A DNA stretch of 44,489 nucleotides from Phycisphaera mikurensis (GTDB taxonomy: Bacteria > Planctomycetota > Phycisphaerae > UBA1845). This document shows positions 16,554 through 26,679 of the stretch, piece by piece. Below the pieces are notes generated by a model. It was given only the letters and a program-made list of their open reading frames with translations. It was not told where the DNA came from and did not search any database. The DNA lies in NCBI GenBank assembly GCA_005240095.1, contig SBAX01000414.1, positions 1 through 44,489 on the forward strand, given 5' to 3'. Position 1 is the stretch's first letter. Each line of letters opens with the position of its first letter. The position numbers and the translations under genes are program-made.

Positions 16554-19335
16554 ATGAAGCCGTTCAAGTTGTTTGTCGGTATTGGGGGGTGTTGCGCCCT
16601 TTGGTCGGGTGGCGCGGCCCGAGCCCTAGCGGCCGGCAACGTGGCAGGATGCACGGCGGTCGATCCGTGCGCAGCATCCGCCACACTCACCGGATCGATG
16701 GCCCTTCCCAACGACCACTTTGGACGCTCGCTGGCGATTGGTGCAGACGTGATGGTCGTAGGCACGCCCGATGCGGACTGCGCCCGAGGTTTACAGTGCG
16801 GAGAGGCATACGTTTTAACGTGGGACGGCTCAACCTGGTTTGAAGCCGCGCGGCTAACGGCGCCGTCACCACAAAATGTAGGCAAGTTTGGCTGGTCCGT
16901 CGCGGTTCACGGTGGCATCGTGGTAGTCGGCACTCCGAATGAGTTCTGTGCGTCTTCCCTTAGGACCTTGTGCGGGGCTGCCTACGTGTTCCGTCACAAC
17001 GGAGCAACCTGGGCGCAGGACGCCCAACTTCGTGCTCCCGATCAACAAACGGCAGCAAACTTCGGCTACGCCGTCGCTGCGGGGCAGGACGTGATCTTGG
17101 TCAGCGCACCGTCGCGAAGCGCCGTGTACGTATTCCGATACGATGGCGCAGCATGGACCGAGGACCAGAGGATTGACGTACCTTCAGGGCTTGTGGGTTC
17201 TGGCTTCGGCAACGCCATGGCTATCCAGTGGCGCCGCGGCGTTGATCGGTGAGCCGGGCAACAACGCAACTCACATTTATCGGGATGACGGCACCGACTG
17301 GCAACTCGAACAGTCCATTTTTCCGGACGACTTGGCGAATGCTTCCAACTTCGGGATCGCTGTGGCCATCGACGGCCCAACCGCGGTCATTGGGGCGAGC
17401 GCTCGAGATTGTGCAGCCGGGACGGATTGCGGAGTGGCATACGTGTATCGGTTCGACGGATCCCTGTGGAACGCGGAAGCCACACTGGTGGCGCCTGACG
17501 CAGCCCCCGACGATCGGTTCGGCGGGGCCGTCTCAGTACTTGGCGATCTGGCCCTGATCGGTAACAGCTGCCAGTTCAGTTGCGGCGGCAGCGGCGCATA
17601 CCTGTTCCGGCACGACTTGGGGGTCTGGGCCGTGGTCGAGAAAGTCCAAGCGGCGTCCACGGGATTCGGTTCGTCCGTGGCGGTGCGAACCGACCAGCTC
17701 CTTGTCGGCGCCTATGCGGCGGGCATTGTGTTTGTCTACTCCCTGGCGGCGACGGCTCCCGACTGCGACTGCGACAGCACGAGCAATGCTTGCGAGATAG
17801 TCCGCGAAGGTGCGCCGGACTGCAACGGCAATAGCGTGCAGGACGATTGCGACGTTGCCGACGGGACCAGTCCGGACTGTAACGCCAATGGCACTCCCGA
17901 CGAATGTGACGTCGCCCGCGAAACCAGTCCGGACTGCAACGCCAACTCTACTCCCGATGAATGCGACGTCGCCGAGGGCAGCAGCCCGGACTGTAACGCC
18001 AACTCTACTCCCGATGAATGCGACGTCGCCGACGGGACGAGCACCGACGCCAACGACAACGATGTCCCTGACGAGTGCGACACCCACACTCCGCCGTTTG
18101 TCATCGAGCATCCCGAGGATGTGACGGCATGCGGTCCTGAAACGGTGGTCTTCAAAGTCAAGGGCGGGGGGATGCAGCCGCTGTCTTACCAGTGGCGGAA
18201 GGACACCGTCGATCTTGCAGGGGAGGAGGCCGATACGTTGGCGCTCAGCGGCGTCAGCCAGGCAGACGCAGGCGACTACGATGTCGTCGTGACCAACGAT
18301 CTGGGTTCAACGATCAGCGATCCCGCGACGCTTTCGTTCGCTGTACTTGGCGATGTTGCTCCCGAACCCACCGTCGTGCCCAAGAACCGCTACCTCTCGT
18401 TCATTGCGCCGCCGACGCCTTGTCGGGCAGCGATTCGCGTGCGTCTTCTTTCGCTTCAACATCCCAATCCGCCTAACGTGGACTGCTGCCCGCCGCCGGA
18501 TTTCTCGGGCTATGAAGAGGGTCCAACCTGCACGGACCCGGCAGGCTGCGTGCGCTGGGTGGGCGAGCCTCGAAGGTACCTTGAAGTGCAGGAACTTCCG
18601 GGGTACGGCACCTTCCAGGCCGCCCGCCTGCAGTGCACGCCATACTATCGCGATTGGAGTGACGTGGGGTATTTCTCGGTAACCGGCGCGGAGATCGTGC
18701 CCAGCTCGGTGTACGAGGTTGAGATGCTGGCCGCAAGCTGCCAAGGCATTGAGGAAACCTGCGCGGAAGTGTCTGCCCCGCTGGAGATTGCAACCGCTCG
18801 ATGGGGCGACATCGCCGAGCGGCGCAATCCACCGTTCACGGGCAGTCAGCCCGATGCCATTGACATCGTCTGGTTGATCAACAAGTTCAAGGCCGCACCG
18901 GGTGCCTTGAGCAATACGGTTGTGCAACTCCGGCCGAACGTGCCGGACATCAACTCCGACCCCAACGCTCTGGACGTTGCCTCGTGCGTGGATGCCTTCA
19001 AAAGCAGGGCGTATCCGTTCAGTGGTCCGTGCCCGTGCCCCTCAGATGTGCCGTGCGAGACGACAGCGTGCGCCACCAGTGCAAGCTGCATTGGCGCATA
19101 CGGAGCGGGCGCCCTGTGTGTGCGGACCTGCGCACCCGGCAGCCCGCGGGAAGGAGAGATCTGCACGCAAAACAAACATTGCGGGGCCTGCCTCGGGGGG
19201 ACGAATGCCGGGGCCACATGCAACCCCAACTCGTGTTGGCAGGGGAATTGCTGCCCGGGCGGCGGTACGTGCGCGCCGGGGACTTGTGGGGCCCAGGGCT
19301 ACTGCCGCGACCGCTGCGGGCGGTGCGCGCCGTAA
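16554..19335 (+). pseudogene. Exported FG-GAP/Ig/Cys-rich surface protein, copy 1, frameshifted
   Basis: With one base removed the gene encodes 926 residues, starting at an ATG with GAGGAG upstream and a signal peptide ending near AARALA. In order: about seven FG-GAP-like propeller repeats (45-400; units like FGWSVAVHGGIVVVGTP and AYVFRHNGATW), four and a half Asp/Cys repeats of 19 residues (421-509), an Ig-like domain (514-598), a dockerin-like DAIDIVWLINKF / DINSDPNALDV segment near 765-810, and a Cys-rich tail (822-926) ending YCRDRCGRCAP. An extra C in ATCCAG at 17225-17226 breaks the frame and a TGA follows at 17250. Removing it restores AISGAAALIGE, which aligns with VALSGVAAVIGE in the paralogue just downstream. 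It is either a recent frameshift, a phase-variable state, or a sequencing error. The likely role is an extracellular adhesion or matrix protein. Confidence 0.75.
17818..18081 (+). repeat. 57-bp tandem repeats encoding DCNxNxTPDECD units
   Basis: Four full 57-bp units start at 17818, 17875, 17932 and 17989, with a partial unit from 18046. Each encodes 19 residues of the pattern DCNANSTPDECDVAxGxSP, resembling thrombospondin type 3-like calcium-binding repeats. Units three and four share an identical stretch of over 30 bases (from 17941 and 17998), suggesting recent duplication or conversion. The downstream paralogue has fewer units. Confidence 0.8.
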
Positions 19336-19355
19336 GGGGTAAGGAGGAAGAAGTC

Positions 19356-22091
19356 ATGCGCAAGCGACTATTCACGGGGCGGATGGTCATGATCGTGGGC
19401 TTGGTCTTGGGGATTCGCGGTGTCGCTTACGCTGAGTCTCCGGGAGGCGTAGCGGGATGCGTCGCGGTGGAGTACTGCGCGGAAACGGCGAAGCTGACCG
19501 GCTCGATGACTCTGCCCAACGACCATTTCGGGCGAAGTCTGGCTGTCCATGGCGACGTGATGCTGGTGGGAACGCCCGATGCGAACTGCAGCCAGGGCCC
19601 GCAGTGCGGAGAGGCATACTTCTTCGCCTGGGACGGCGCGGCGTGGTCTGAAACCGCGAGGTTCACCGCTCCCGCGCCGCAAAACATCGGCAAGTACGGT
19701 TGGTCCGTGGCCGTACATGGCGACCTGGCGGTGATCGGTATGCCCAATCAGCGGTGCACCTCCGTATTCTCCAACTGCGGTGGAGCGCATGTCCTTCGCT
19801 ACGACGGAGTGAGTTGGGTGCCGGAAGCGGAGCTTCGCGCTTCCGATCAGGAGCCGGGGGATGAATTCGGCTATGCGGTGGCCGCCGGGGAGGACGTGAT
19901 TCTCATCGGCGCACCGTATCAGGTGGGGGTTGCCGGGCTCGGCGCCGTTTACGTGTTTCGATACGACGGCGTCGGGTGGGTGGAAGACCAGAGGATCGAC
20001 GCGCCCGCCGGGCATGAAACCTTCCGGTTCGGCGACTCGGTGGCCTTGAGCGGCGTCGCCGCGGTGATCGGAGAATCGAACAACAAGGCCACGACCCTAG
20101 TCGCTCACGGGGCGGCCTACATCTATCGCGACGATGGGGACAACTGGCAAATCGAACAAACGCTTCTTCCGGACGACCTGTCCGATGCATCCCAATTCGG
20201 CATTGCCGTGGGCCTAGACGGCACCGCCGCGATCGTCGGAGCGAGCAGTCGGGACTGTGCCGCCGGAAGCGCCTGCGGGGCGGCATATGTGTATCGATTC
20301 GACGGTGCGCTCTGGAACGCGGAAGCCACGCTGTCGGCGCCGGATGCGGCGACCAACGACATGTTCGGGGCGGCCGTGGCTGTGCTGGGGGACCGGGCGC
20401 TGATCGGCGCCAGCGGGGATAGTTGCGGTAGTTTCGGTTGCGGCGCCGCGTACGTGTTCGGGTATGCGCTGGGCGTCTGGTCAGAAGAACAAAAGGTGCT
20501 TCCGGCCGCAAGACAGGCTTCTGCATTTTTCGGCATTTCGACGGCTCTGCGAGCGGACCAACTGGCGGTGGGCGCCACCGGCGACAACTGCGCGGCGGGC
20601 ATGCCGTGTGGCGCCGTGTTCGTGTATTCCTTCGGAGCGACCAGCGCGGACTGCGATTGCGACGGCGTGACCGATCTGTGCGAGGTGGCCGTGGAGGGCG
20701 CCGTGGACTGCAACGACAACTCGGTTCAAGACGACTGCGATGTTGCCGACGGGACCAGCCCTGATTGTAACGCGAACACCGATCCGGATGAGTGCGACGT
20801 CGCCGCAGGCGCCAGCACGGACGTCAACGGCAACGGTGTTCCCGACGAATGCGACACGACCCTGCCGCCGTTCATCATCGAGCACCCGGCCGGCGACGAG
20901 GTGTGTGAAGGAGATGATGCTACGTTCACCGTGGTAGCCGGCGGAATGCCTCCTTTCACGTACCAATGGCGGCACGACGGCATGGACCTCACCGGCGAGA
21001 CCGCGGACACGCTCGTGCTGATGAACGTTCAGGCCACAGATGGCGGTGACTACGACGTCGTCGTCAGCAACGACCTGGGATCGGTGACCAGCGACCCCGC
21101 CAGCCTTGTCGTCGCCGCAGACACAGACTTGATTCTCCAGCCCGACCCGAGCGGCATTCCTCACACCCGCTTCCTGACCTTTGTGCCGCCGCAGATTCCG
21201 TGCGCGGCGGCACTACGTGTGGTTATGGTCGATCTGCAGACGCCCAATCCTCCTAACCATGCGTGCTGTCCACCTCCCAACTTTGGTGCCTACGAAGCGG
21301 GGACCTGTGCCGCGGCAGGCGAACTGGAAGGCTGCGCGCGATGGGTGGGGCAGCCGCGCAAGTACCTCGAAGCGCAAGAGCTGCCGGGCTATGGCAACTA
21401 CTGGGCGGCGCGCTTGCAGTGTACGCCGCACTATCAGGACTGGAGGGGTGCGAATCCCCTTTCCGTCACGGGAGCGGAGATTGTGCCCAGCTCTTCCTAC
21501 ACCGTGCAGGCGGTGAGCATCCATTGTCTTGGCAACGAGGCCAATTGTGCCGAGGTTTCCACGGACCTTCCGATCTCCACGCCGCGGGCGGGTGACGTCG
21601 TCGCCTCGTTCCAGAGCCCCGAGGGGCCTCTCAACCAGCCCAACGCGATCGACATCGTGGGTGTGGTCAACAACTTCAGGAAGCTAACCGGCGCCCCCAA
21701 ACACGTCGAGGCCCAGGTTCGGCCGGACCTGCCGAACCTCAACCGTGACGTGGACGCTCTGGACATGCAGGCCGTCGTCGCCAACGTCAAACTGGGGGCG
21801 TATCCGTTCAGCGGTCCGTGTCCGTGCCCGTCGACGGTGACGTGCGGCACGGCCTGCAGCGGTAGCATGCCTTGCTTTGGCGGCAATCTGTGCATGCAGA
21901 CGTGCTCGGCCGGTCCGCGCATGGGCGAGTTCTGTACTTCGAACAGGCACTGCGGCACGTGCGTAGGCGGCTCGCGCGACGGCATCCCCTGCGACTCCAA
22001 TGCATTCTGCGGGACCGGTAGCACGTGCGCCACAGGCACTTGCGCTACTCAGGGCTACTGCCGCGACCGGTGCGGGCGCTGCACGCCGTAG
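19356..22091 (+). CDS. Exported FG-GAP/Ig/Cys-rich surface protein, copy 2
   Basis: The 911-residue intact paralogue of the preceding gene begins 20 bases after it, with a strong AAGGAGGA seven bases before the ATG, so the pair is probably one transcript. After a signal peptide (ending GVAYA) it has the same order: FG-GAP-like propeller repeats (about 40-440; for example FGYAVAAGEDVILIGAP), three Asp/Cys repeats (450-508), an Ig-like domain (about 504-592, with YQWRHDGMDLTGETADTL), a dockerin-like NAIDIVGVVNNF / LNRDVDALDM segment near 762-800, and a Cys-rich tail (817-911) ending YCRDRCGRCTP. The near-identical C-terminal ends suggest a shared anchoring, cross-linking or sorting function. 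Likely secreted or cell-surface; the ligand is unknown. Confidence 0.85.
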   Translation: MRKRLFTGRMVMIVGLVLGIRGVAYAESPGGVAGCVAVEYCAETAKLTGSMTLPNDHFGRSLAVHGDVMLVGTPDANCSQGPQCGEAYFFAWDGAAWSETARFTAPAPQNIGKYGWSVAVHGDLAVIGMPNQRCTSVFSNCGGAHVLRYDGVSWVPEAELRASDQEPGDEFGYAVAAGEDVILIGAPYQVGVAGLGAVYVFRYDGVGWVEDQRIDAPAGHETFRFGDSVALSGVAAVIGESNNKATTLVAHGAAYIYRDDGDNWQIEQTLLPDDLSDASQFGIAVGLDGTAAIVGASSRDCAAGSACGAAYVYRFDGALWNAEATLSAPDAATNDMFGAAVAVLGDRALIGASGDSCGSFGCGAAYVFGYALGVWSEEQKVLPAARQASAFFGISTALRADQLAVGATGDNCAAGMPCGAVFVYSFGATSADCDCDGVTDLCEVAVEGAVDCNDNSVQDDCDVADGTSPDCNANTDPDECDVAAGASTDVNGNGVPDECDTTLPPFIIEHPAGDEVCEGDDATFTVVAGGMPPFTYQWRHDGMDLTGETADTLVLMNVQATDGGDYDVVVSNDLGSVTSDPASLVVAADTDLILQPDPSGIPHTRFLTFVPPQIPCAAALRVVMVDLQTPNPPNHACCPPPNFGAYEAGTCAAAGELEGCARWVGQPRKYLEAQELPGYGNYWAARLQCTPHYQDWRGANPLSVTGAEIVPSSSYTVQAVSIHCLGNEANCAEVSTDLPISTPRAGDVVASFQSPEGPLNQPNAIDIVGVVNNFRKLTGAPKHVEAQVRPDLPNLNRDVDALDMQAVVANVKLGAYPFSGPCPCPSTVTCGTACSGSMPCFGGNLCMQTCSAGPRMGEFCTSNRHCGTCVGGSRDGIPCDSNAFCGTGSTCATGTCATQGYCRDRCGRCTP

Positions 22092-22184
22092 CGGGGGGCG
22101 AGCTGCCCTTCGTTTCTCGTAGACTCCTTTGACGGTAGAATAGGGCCGTTGTCGCTACTTGCCGTGGGAAAAGCGAAGCTGCCA

Positions 22185-22937
22185 ATGGCCAACCATCCCA
22201 AACGTCCCCCGCCCCATGCGGACGAGACCTGGCGTGTCTTCCGGATCATGTCGGAGTTCGTCGACGGGTTCGAGACCATGGCCGGCGTGCCGCAGGCGGT
22301 GTCGGTGTTCGGTTCTGCGCGGAGCGAGCCGGGCGACCCCTACTACGCGCTGGCCGAGCAGCTCGGGGCGGAGCTGGCCCGCAAGGGCTTCGCGGTGATC
22401 ACCGGGGGCGGCCCGGGGATCATGGAGGCGGCCAACAAGGGGGCCTTCGAGGCGGGCGGTGTGAGCGTGGGGCTGAACATCTTCCTGCCCGTCGAGCAGC
22501 TGGCTAACCGCTATCAGAACGTCACCCTGGATTTCCGCTATTTCTTCTGCCGCAAGGTCATGTTCGTGAAGTACGCGGTGGCGTTCGTCTGTTTTCCGGG
22601 CGGCTTCGGCACGCTGGATGAGTTTTTCGAGGCCATGACCCTCATCCAGACGGGGAAGGCCGACCCCTTCCCGGTGATCCTGATCGGCACGGAGTACTGG
22701 TCCGGGCTGCTGGGTTGGATGCAGGAGCAGCTTGCCGTCCGGCACGCTTACGTGGGGGAGACGGACCTGAACATCTGCGAGGTGACCGACGACGTGAAGT
22801 GGGCGGTGCAGCGTATCGCGGAGCGGTCGGCGGAGCGCGTGAAGGCCCAGGCCGCGGCGGCGCGGACGGGGGCTCTGACGGCCGAGGGCACGCTGGCGGG
22901 TTCGCAGCCTCAACGCAAGCCCGGGGTGGCGGACTAG
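22185..22937 (+). CDS. LOG family protein (TIGR00730-type Rossmann fold)
   Basis: The 250-residue protein carries both signatures of the LOG/lysine decarboxylase-like family: GGGPGIMEAANKGA at about residues 74-87 and PGGFGTLDE at 138-146. Characterised members are cytokinin riboside 5'-monophosphate phosphoribohydrolases or nucleotide 5'-monophosphate nucleosidases. The bacterial function is often nucleotide turnover. I chose the ATG at 22185; an in-frame TTG at 22149 is possible. Residues after about 225 are Ala-rich and probably disordered. A TAGAAT at 22136-22141 could be a -10 box, with no clear -35. It follows the tandem surface-protein genes but shows no functional link to them. Confidence 0.88.
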   Translation: MANHPKRPPPHADETWRVFRIMSEFVDGFETMAGVPQAVSVFGSARSEPGDPYYALAEQLGAELARKGFAVITGGGPGIMEAANKGAFEAGGVSVGLNIFLPVEQLANRYQNVTLDFRYFFCRKVMFVKYAVAFVCFPGGFGTLDEFFEAMTLIQTGKADPFPVILIGTEYWSGLLGWMQEQLAVRHAYVGETDLNICEVTDDVKWAVQRIAERSAERVKAQAAAARTGALTAEGTLAGSQPQRKPGVAD

Positions 22938-23167
22938 AGTTTAAGCCCCGGGGACGACGCGCCGGTCTCTGCGCGTCGCCGGGAATAGGGCGTTCGACCC
23001 TCACCCCAACCCTCTCCCTTGGAGGGAGAGGGGGCTATTCCATCTGTTTATCTCATCCGCCCGTGCGGGCGTCGTCGGCACTACGGCTTTCCCTGCGTCA
23101 CCGTGCGGTTTGCTTCGTATAAGCCTGCAGGCAATACTGTTTGACAACTTTCGAATGACAGGAAGCG
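22938..23167. other. Intergenic region with a pyrimidine/purine inverted repeat
   Basis: No gene is credible here. Positions 22998-23034 hold the CCCTCACCCCAACCCTCTCCC / GGAGGGAGAGGGG inverted repeat, the same family as at 782, 14935 and inside the MurJ gene. It could act as a hairpin after the LOG gene. The rest is unremarkable. Confidence 0.55.
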
Positions 23168-23196
23168 TTGTCTGCGCGGGTGGGTGCGGCTAGAAT
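23168..23196 (+). promoter_or_regulatory. Putative promoter of the ABC transporter operon
   Basis: A TTGTCT -35 box (23168-23173) and a TAGAAT -10 box (23191-23196) are separated by 17 bases. They lie about 95 bases before the chosen ATG at 23294. If real, translation from the in-frame TTG at 23168 is excluded. Confidence 0.45.
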
Positions 23197-23293
23197 GCGG
23201 AAGTCCAATGGGCCGTTTCGGAAGATGACCGGCAGCGGCTCAGCGGCGATTCAACGAGTCCGCTCCCTATCCACCCCTGGGGCTGGCGAGTCC

Positions 23294-25738
23294 ATGCAGA
23301 ACTGGTGCCTTTCTTCAAATCGCCGCCGCTTGGCGCTGGGGCTTGGAGCCCTGGTCATGGCGGTAGGGGGGCACGCCTTGGCTGCGGTGGAGGTCAACGT
23401 CACCCACGTAGGCTTCCCCGGTGTGGGCGCAGGGAACCTGATCCGGGCAGGGGCGTGGATTCCGGTGATCGTGGACGTGGCCCTGACCAACGAGGCCTCG
23501 TTCGACGGTGCCATCCGCGTGGCACAACTCGACGGCGACGGGGACGAGTGCTTTGACGAAGTGGAGCTGCACCTGCGGGCGGATACGGGAGGGGCGCGGC
23601 GTGTCTTCCTCTTCGTGCCCGCGAATCCCCGAGGGACATCCGGTCGGTTTGCGGTGGAGGTGCGCGCCGAGGACGGGGAGGCCGTGCGGGTGGTATCGCA
23701 GGGGGAGCGGACCTTCCAGGCGATGCCCGGCCGGCAGCCGGAGGTGATCGGCGAGGATGACGTTCTCATCCTGCTCGTCTCTTCGACGGCGATGGGGCGG
23801 CTCAGCAACATCGTCGGAGCCGATTTCCGGGATCATTTCATTCACCCTTTGCATCTGGCCCACGTCAGCCCCGCGGACCTGCCCGAATTGTGGATCGGGT
23901 TGGACGCGGTGGACTATGTGATCTGGGACGACGCCAAGCCGGAGGAGCTGACCCCGCGGCAACTCGAGAGCCTGCTGGATTGGACGCGGCAGGGGGGCAC
24001 GTTGCTCGTTGCGGCTTCGCGCTCGGCCGGGAGCTTGAGGCTGAGCAAGGCGCTGGAACCGGTCCTTCCGGTGGAGCTGGGTGAGTTGATCAGCGTCGAG
24101 AACCTGCCCGAGGTGCGCCGGACGGTTCTGGACGCGCCCAAGGACGCGGCCGATTTCACGCCCGCTCGTCCATGGGAGACGATCCCCTTTGTCGAGCCAG
24201 TTCCGCTCGTCCGCACCACGCGGCGGGGGGACGCGCAGATCGTGACCAATGAGTCGTCGATCGACTCAGATGTTGTGGTCCGCGGAAGACTCGGGGCCGG
24301 GCAGGTCATTTCCATGGGCATCACCCTGCAGGACCTGCTCAGCGGGCCCGGCGGGCTGGACAAGTTCTTTACCCATGTCCTGCGGATTCGGGCAAGCGAC
24401 CGCGCCGACGGCGGGCGGGTGGTGCCCAATCCGCTGTTGTTCGACAGGGTGGTGAGCGCGGTGTCGTTCGCGACGTCGAGCAGTGTGTATTTGCTGGTGG
24501 CCGCGCTGTTCTCGGTTGCCTATGCCCTGGCCGCGACGCTGGGCACATGGAAGGTGCTGGGGATCCGGGGATGGCAGAATCATAGCTGGTCGGCGTTCGC
24601 GGGCGTGGCGGTTGTGGCCAGCACCGCCAGCCTGGTGATGGTCGGGTGGATGCATGGATTCGGCGACCGTCTGCACCAGATCGCGATCATCGATGCGGCA
24701 GCCGGCGAAACCACCGGCCATGCGACGGCGTTCTTCGGACTCAAGACGAGCATCGACAAGGAAGTCGACGTGTGGTTGCCGTCGGACTGGGTCGGTGCGC
24801 GGGAGCCGGACGCAACCACGTGCTTCCTGCGGCCGCTGCCGGAAGGCGGCCAGGCCGGCGACGTGGGCACGAGCTTTGCTGATCCGGACGAGTATCGGCT
24901 CTCACCCGCCTCCTCGTTGATCGACGATGTGCGGGTCCGCGGCACGCTCAAGCGCTTTGAAGGGCGCTGGGACGGGCCCATCGGCGGCAAGGTGCACGGG
25001 AAGATCGTGGTTGCCGGCACCATGATCTCCAAGGACAGCTACATCATCAACGAACTCGGCGTGACGCTGACGAATTGTTTTCTGCTGCAGCCGGTGCTGA
25101 ATATCGGGGATACCGCCGTGGGTCGTGACCAAGCGATCTACGCGTTTCCGATCGGCGACATTCCTTCAGACCCCTCCGCCAAGGTGCCTGTGTACGACCT
25201 GTGCTATCGCACGACGCGCGGCGAGAAGATCAAGGACATCAAAGGGCGTAACGTGCTGGAGAAAAGGCACGTCGAATGGAGCGCTCCATTCCAGGGAATA
25301 CTCAGCGCCCTGGCATATGGGAGTTCCTCGCAGAGCAGTTTCGCGGCCGGTGACGAGCAGGACGCGCTGCTGCTCCTCTCGACCCTGGGAGAGTTTGACG
25401 CGGACACGATTTCGCAGCGGGCGGTCGACTGGGGCGCCCCGCAGACGTGGTCGCGCGACCGCATGCGGCGGCTCGACTTGCGGCAGCATCTGCACGCCGG
25501 ACTTTCGGCCGACAAGCGTTTCGGTCCTCAGCCGGGCTGCGTCGTGTTGGTGGGGTTTGCACGCGGACCGGGCCCGATTCGCCTATTCGCCCGCACCGGG
25601 CAGCGGGATTTCCGCCCGGTGAAGCCGGACGAGAACGCCTCCTGGTGTATGTATCGCATTCGCATTCCCACCACGCGCCTGGCGAGCGCGGCGGATGCAG
25701 AGGACGAAGAGGCGATGACGCCCGGCGTAGCGCCGTAG
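23294..25738 (+). CDS. Large exported/membrane protein of an ABC transporter operon
   Basis: The 814-residue protein starts with a signal peptide (basic RRRLALG then a hydrophobic core ending HALA, about residue 30). An N-terminal periplasmic region is followed, at about 150-300, by a segment that resembles a glutamine-amidotransferase-like/DUF4350 fold (DYVIWDDAKPEELTPRQLESL, GGTLLVAA). Two membrane helices lie around residues 390-460 (SSSVYLLVAALFSVAYALAA and AGVAVVASTASLVMVGW), and then a large soluble C-terminal domain. It precedes an ABC ATPase by only 11 bases, so it is probably an accessory subunit, by analogy with GldG-type components of ABC-2 systems. The ATG at 23225 is an alternative start; 23294 gives the better signal peptide. 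The function is inferred only from context. Confidence 0.7.
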   Translation: MQNWCLSSNRRRLALGLGALVMAVGGHALAAVEVNVTHVGFPGVGAGNLIRAGAWIPVIVDVALTNEASFDGAIRVAQLDGDGDECFDEVELHLRADTGGARRVFLFVPANPRGTSGRFAVEVRAEDGEAVRVVSQGERTFQAMPGRQPEVIGEDDVLILLVSSTAMGRLSNIVGADFRDHFIHPLHLAHVSPADLPELWIGLDAVDYVIWDDAKPEELTPRQLESLLDWTRQGGTLLVAASRSAGSLRLSKALEPVLPVELGELISVENLPEVRRTVLDAPKDAADFTPARPWETIPFVEPVPLVRTTRRGDAQIVTNESSIDSDVVVRGRLGAGQVISMGITLQDLLSGPGGLDKFFTHVLRIRASDRADGGRVVPNPLLFDRVVSAVSFATSSSVYLLVAALFSVAYALAATLGTWKVLGIRGWQNHSWSAFAGVAVVASTASLVMVGWMHGFGDRLHQIAIIDAAAGETTGHATAFFGLKTSIDKEVDVWLPSDWVGAREPDATTCFLRPLPEGGQAGDVGTSFADPDEYRLSPASSLIDDVRVRGTLKRFEGRWDGPIGGKVHGKIVVAGTMISKDSYIINELGVTLTNCFLLQPVLNIGDTAVGRDQAIYAFPIGDIPSDPSAKVPVYDLCYRTTRGEKIKDIKGRNVLEKRHVEWSAPFQGILSALAYGSSSQSSFAAGDEQDALLLLSTLGEFDADTISQRAVDWGAPQTWSRDRMRRLDLRQHLHAGLSADKRFGPQPGCVVLVGFARGPGPIRLFARTGQRDFRPVKPDENASWCMYRIRIPTTRLASAADAEDEEAMTPGVAP

Positions 25739-25749
25739 AGGATACTACC

Positions 25750-26679
25750 TTGATCGTACAGACCATCAATCTCACCAAGAAATACGGCAAGCTCGTGGCT
25801 CTGAATAACCTTCAGTTGCAGATCGAGGAAGGGGAATGCTTCGGGTATATCGGGCCCAATGGCGCCGGCAAGACCACGACGATCAAGATTCTGGCGACGC
25901 TCCTCCAGCCGACCTGGGGTGAGGCCCGGGTCTGCGGGCATGTGGTGGGATATGAGTCGCGGAAGATCCGCCCGCTCATCGGTTACGTGCCGGACTTCTT
26001 CGGGGCCTACGAGGACATGGTCGTGCAGGAATACCTGGAATTCTTCGCGAGTGCCTACAGCATCACCGGCAAGCAACGGGCGCGGGTAGTCAATGACGTG
26101 CTGGAATTGACGGATCTGAGTTTCAAGAAAGACGCTCTGGTGGATTCACTGTCACGGGGCATGCAGCAGCGGCTGAGTGTGGCCCGGGTGCTGCTGCACG
26201 ATCCGAAAGTCCTTCTGCTCGACGAGCCGGCCAGCGGACTGGATCCTCGAGCGCGGATCGAAATGCGCGAACTGCTTAAGGAACTGCGGCGGATGGGAAA
26301 AACCATCATCATCAGTTCCCACATTCTGCACGAACTGGCCGAGCTTTGCACCACTGTGGGCATCATCGAGCAGGGACAACTGCTCTTCCACGGATCCATT
26401 CAGGAGATCATCCGGCGAGTCAAGACGGGCACGAAACTGCACGTGCGTGTCGTGGAGCAACAGGATTTGGCGGCACTCTTGCTGCAGCGGACTCGCGGGG
26501 TCAAGAGCGTAGATCAGGTGGACGGCCGGATTATCGTCGAACTGGATCATCAGACACACGATTTCACCGGTATTGCCCGCGCCCTCCTCGACAACAACTT
26601 CCGCGTGCAGGAGTTAAAGGAAGAGGAAGTCAATCTCGAGACGGCATTCATGCGCTTGACGAAGGGACTGGTACAGTGA
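25750..26679 (+). CDS. ABC transporter ATP-binding protein
   Basis: The 309-residue ATPase of an ABC-2-type exporter has Walker A GPNGAGKTTT (35-44), signature LSRGMQQRL, Walker B VLLLDEPASGLDP and a switch His in IIISSHILHEL. Residues after about 225 form a C-terminal extension common in this subfamily. It starts with TTG at 25750, preceded by AGAGGA, 11 bases after the upstream stop codon. Its TGA overlaps the GTG start of the permease, indicating translational coupling. It energises the membrane partner downstream; the substrate is unknown. Confidence 0.93.
   Translation: MIVQTINLTKKYGKLVALNNLQLQIEEGECFGYIGPNGAGKTTTIKILATLLQPTWGEARVCGHVVGYESRKIRPLIGYVPDFFGAYEDMVVQEYLEFFASAYSITGKQRARVVNDVLELTDLSFKKDALVDSLSRGMQQRLSVARVLLHDPKVLLLDEPASGLDPRARIEMRELLKELRRMGKTIIISSHILHELAELCTTVGIIEQGQLLFHGSIQEIIRRVKTGTKLHVRVVEQQDLAALLLQRTRGVKSVDQVDGRIIVELDHQTHDFTGIARALLDNNFRVQELKEEEVNLETAFMRLTKGLVQ

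Noticed and set aside
17818..18081. CRISPR-like array
   Set aside because: The 57-bp units are contiguous coding repeats without spacers and stay in frame inside an exported protein.
26346..26675. Upstream extension of the permease open frame
   Set aside because: It overlaps the ATPase gene in another frame; the GTG at 26676 overlapping the ATPase stop codon is the natural start.
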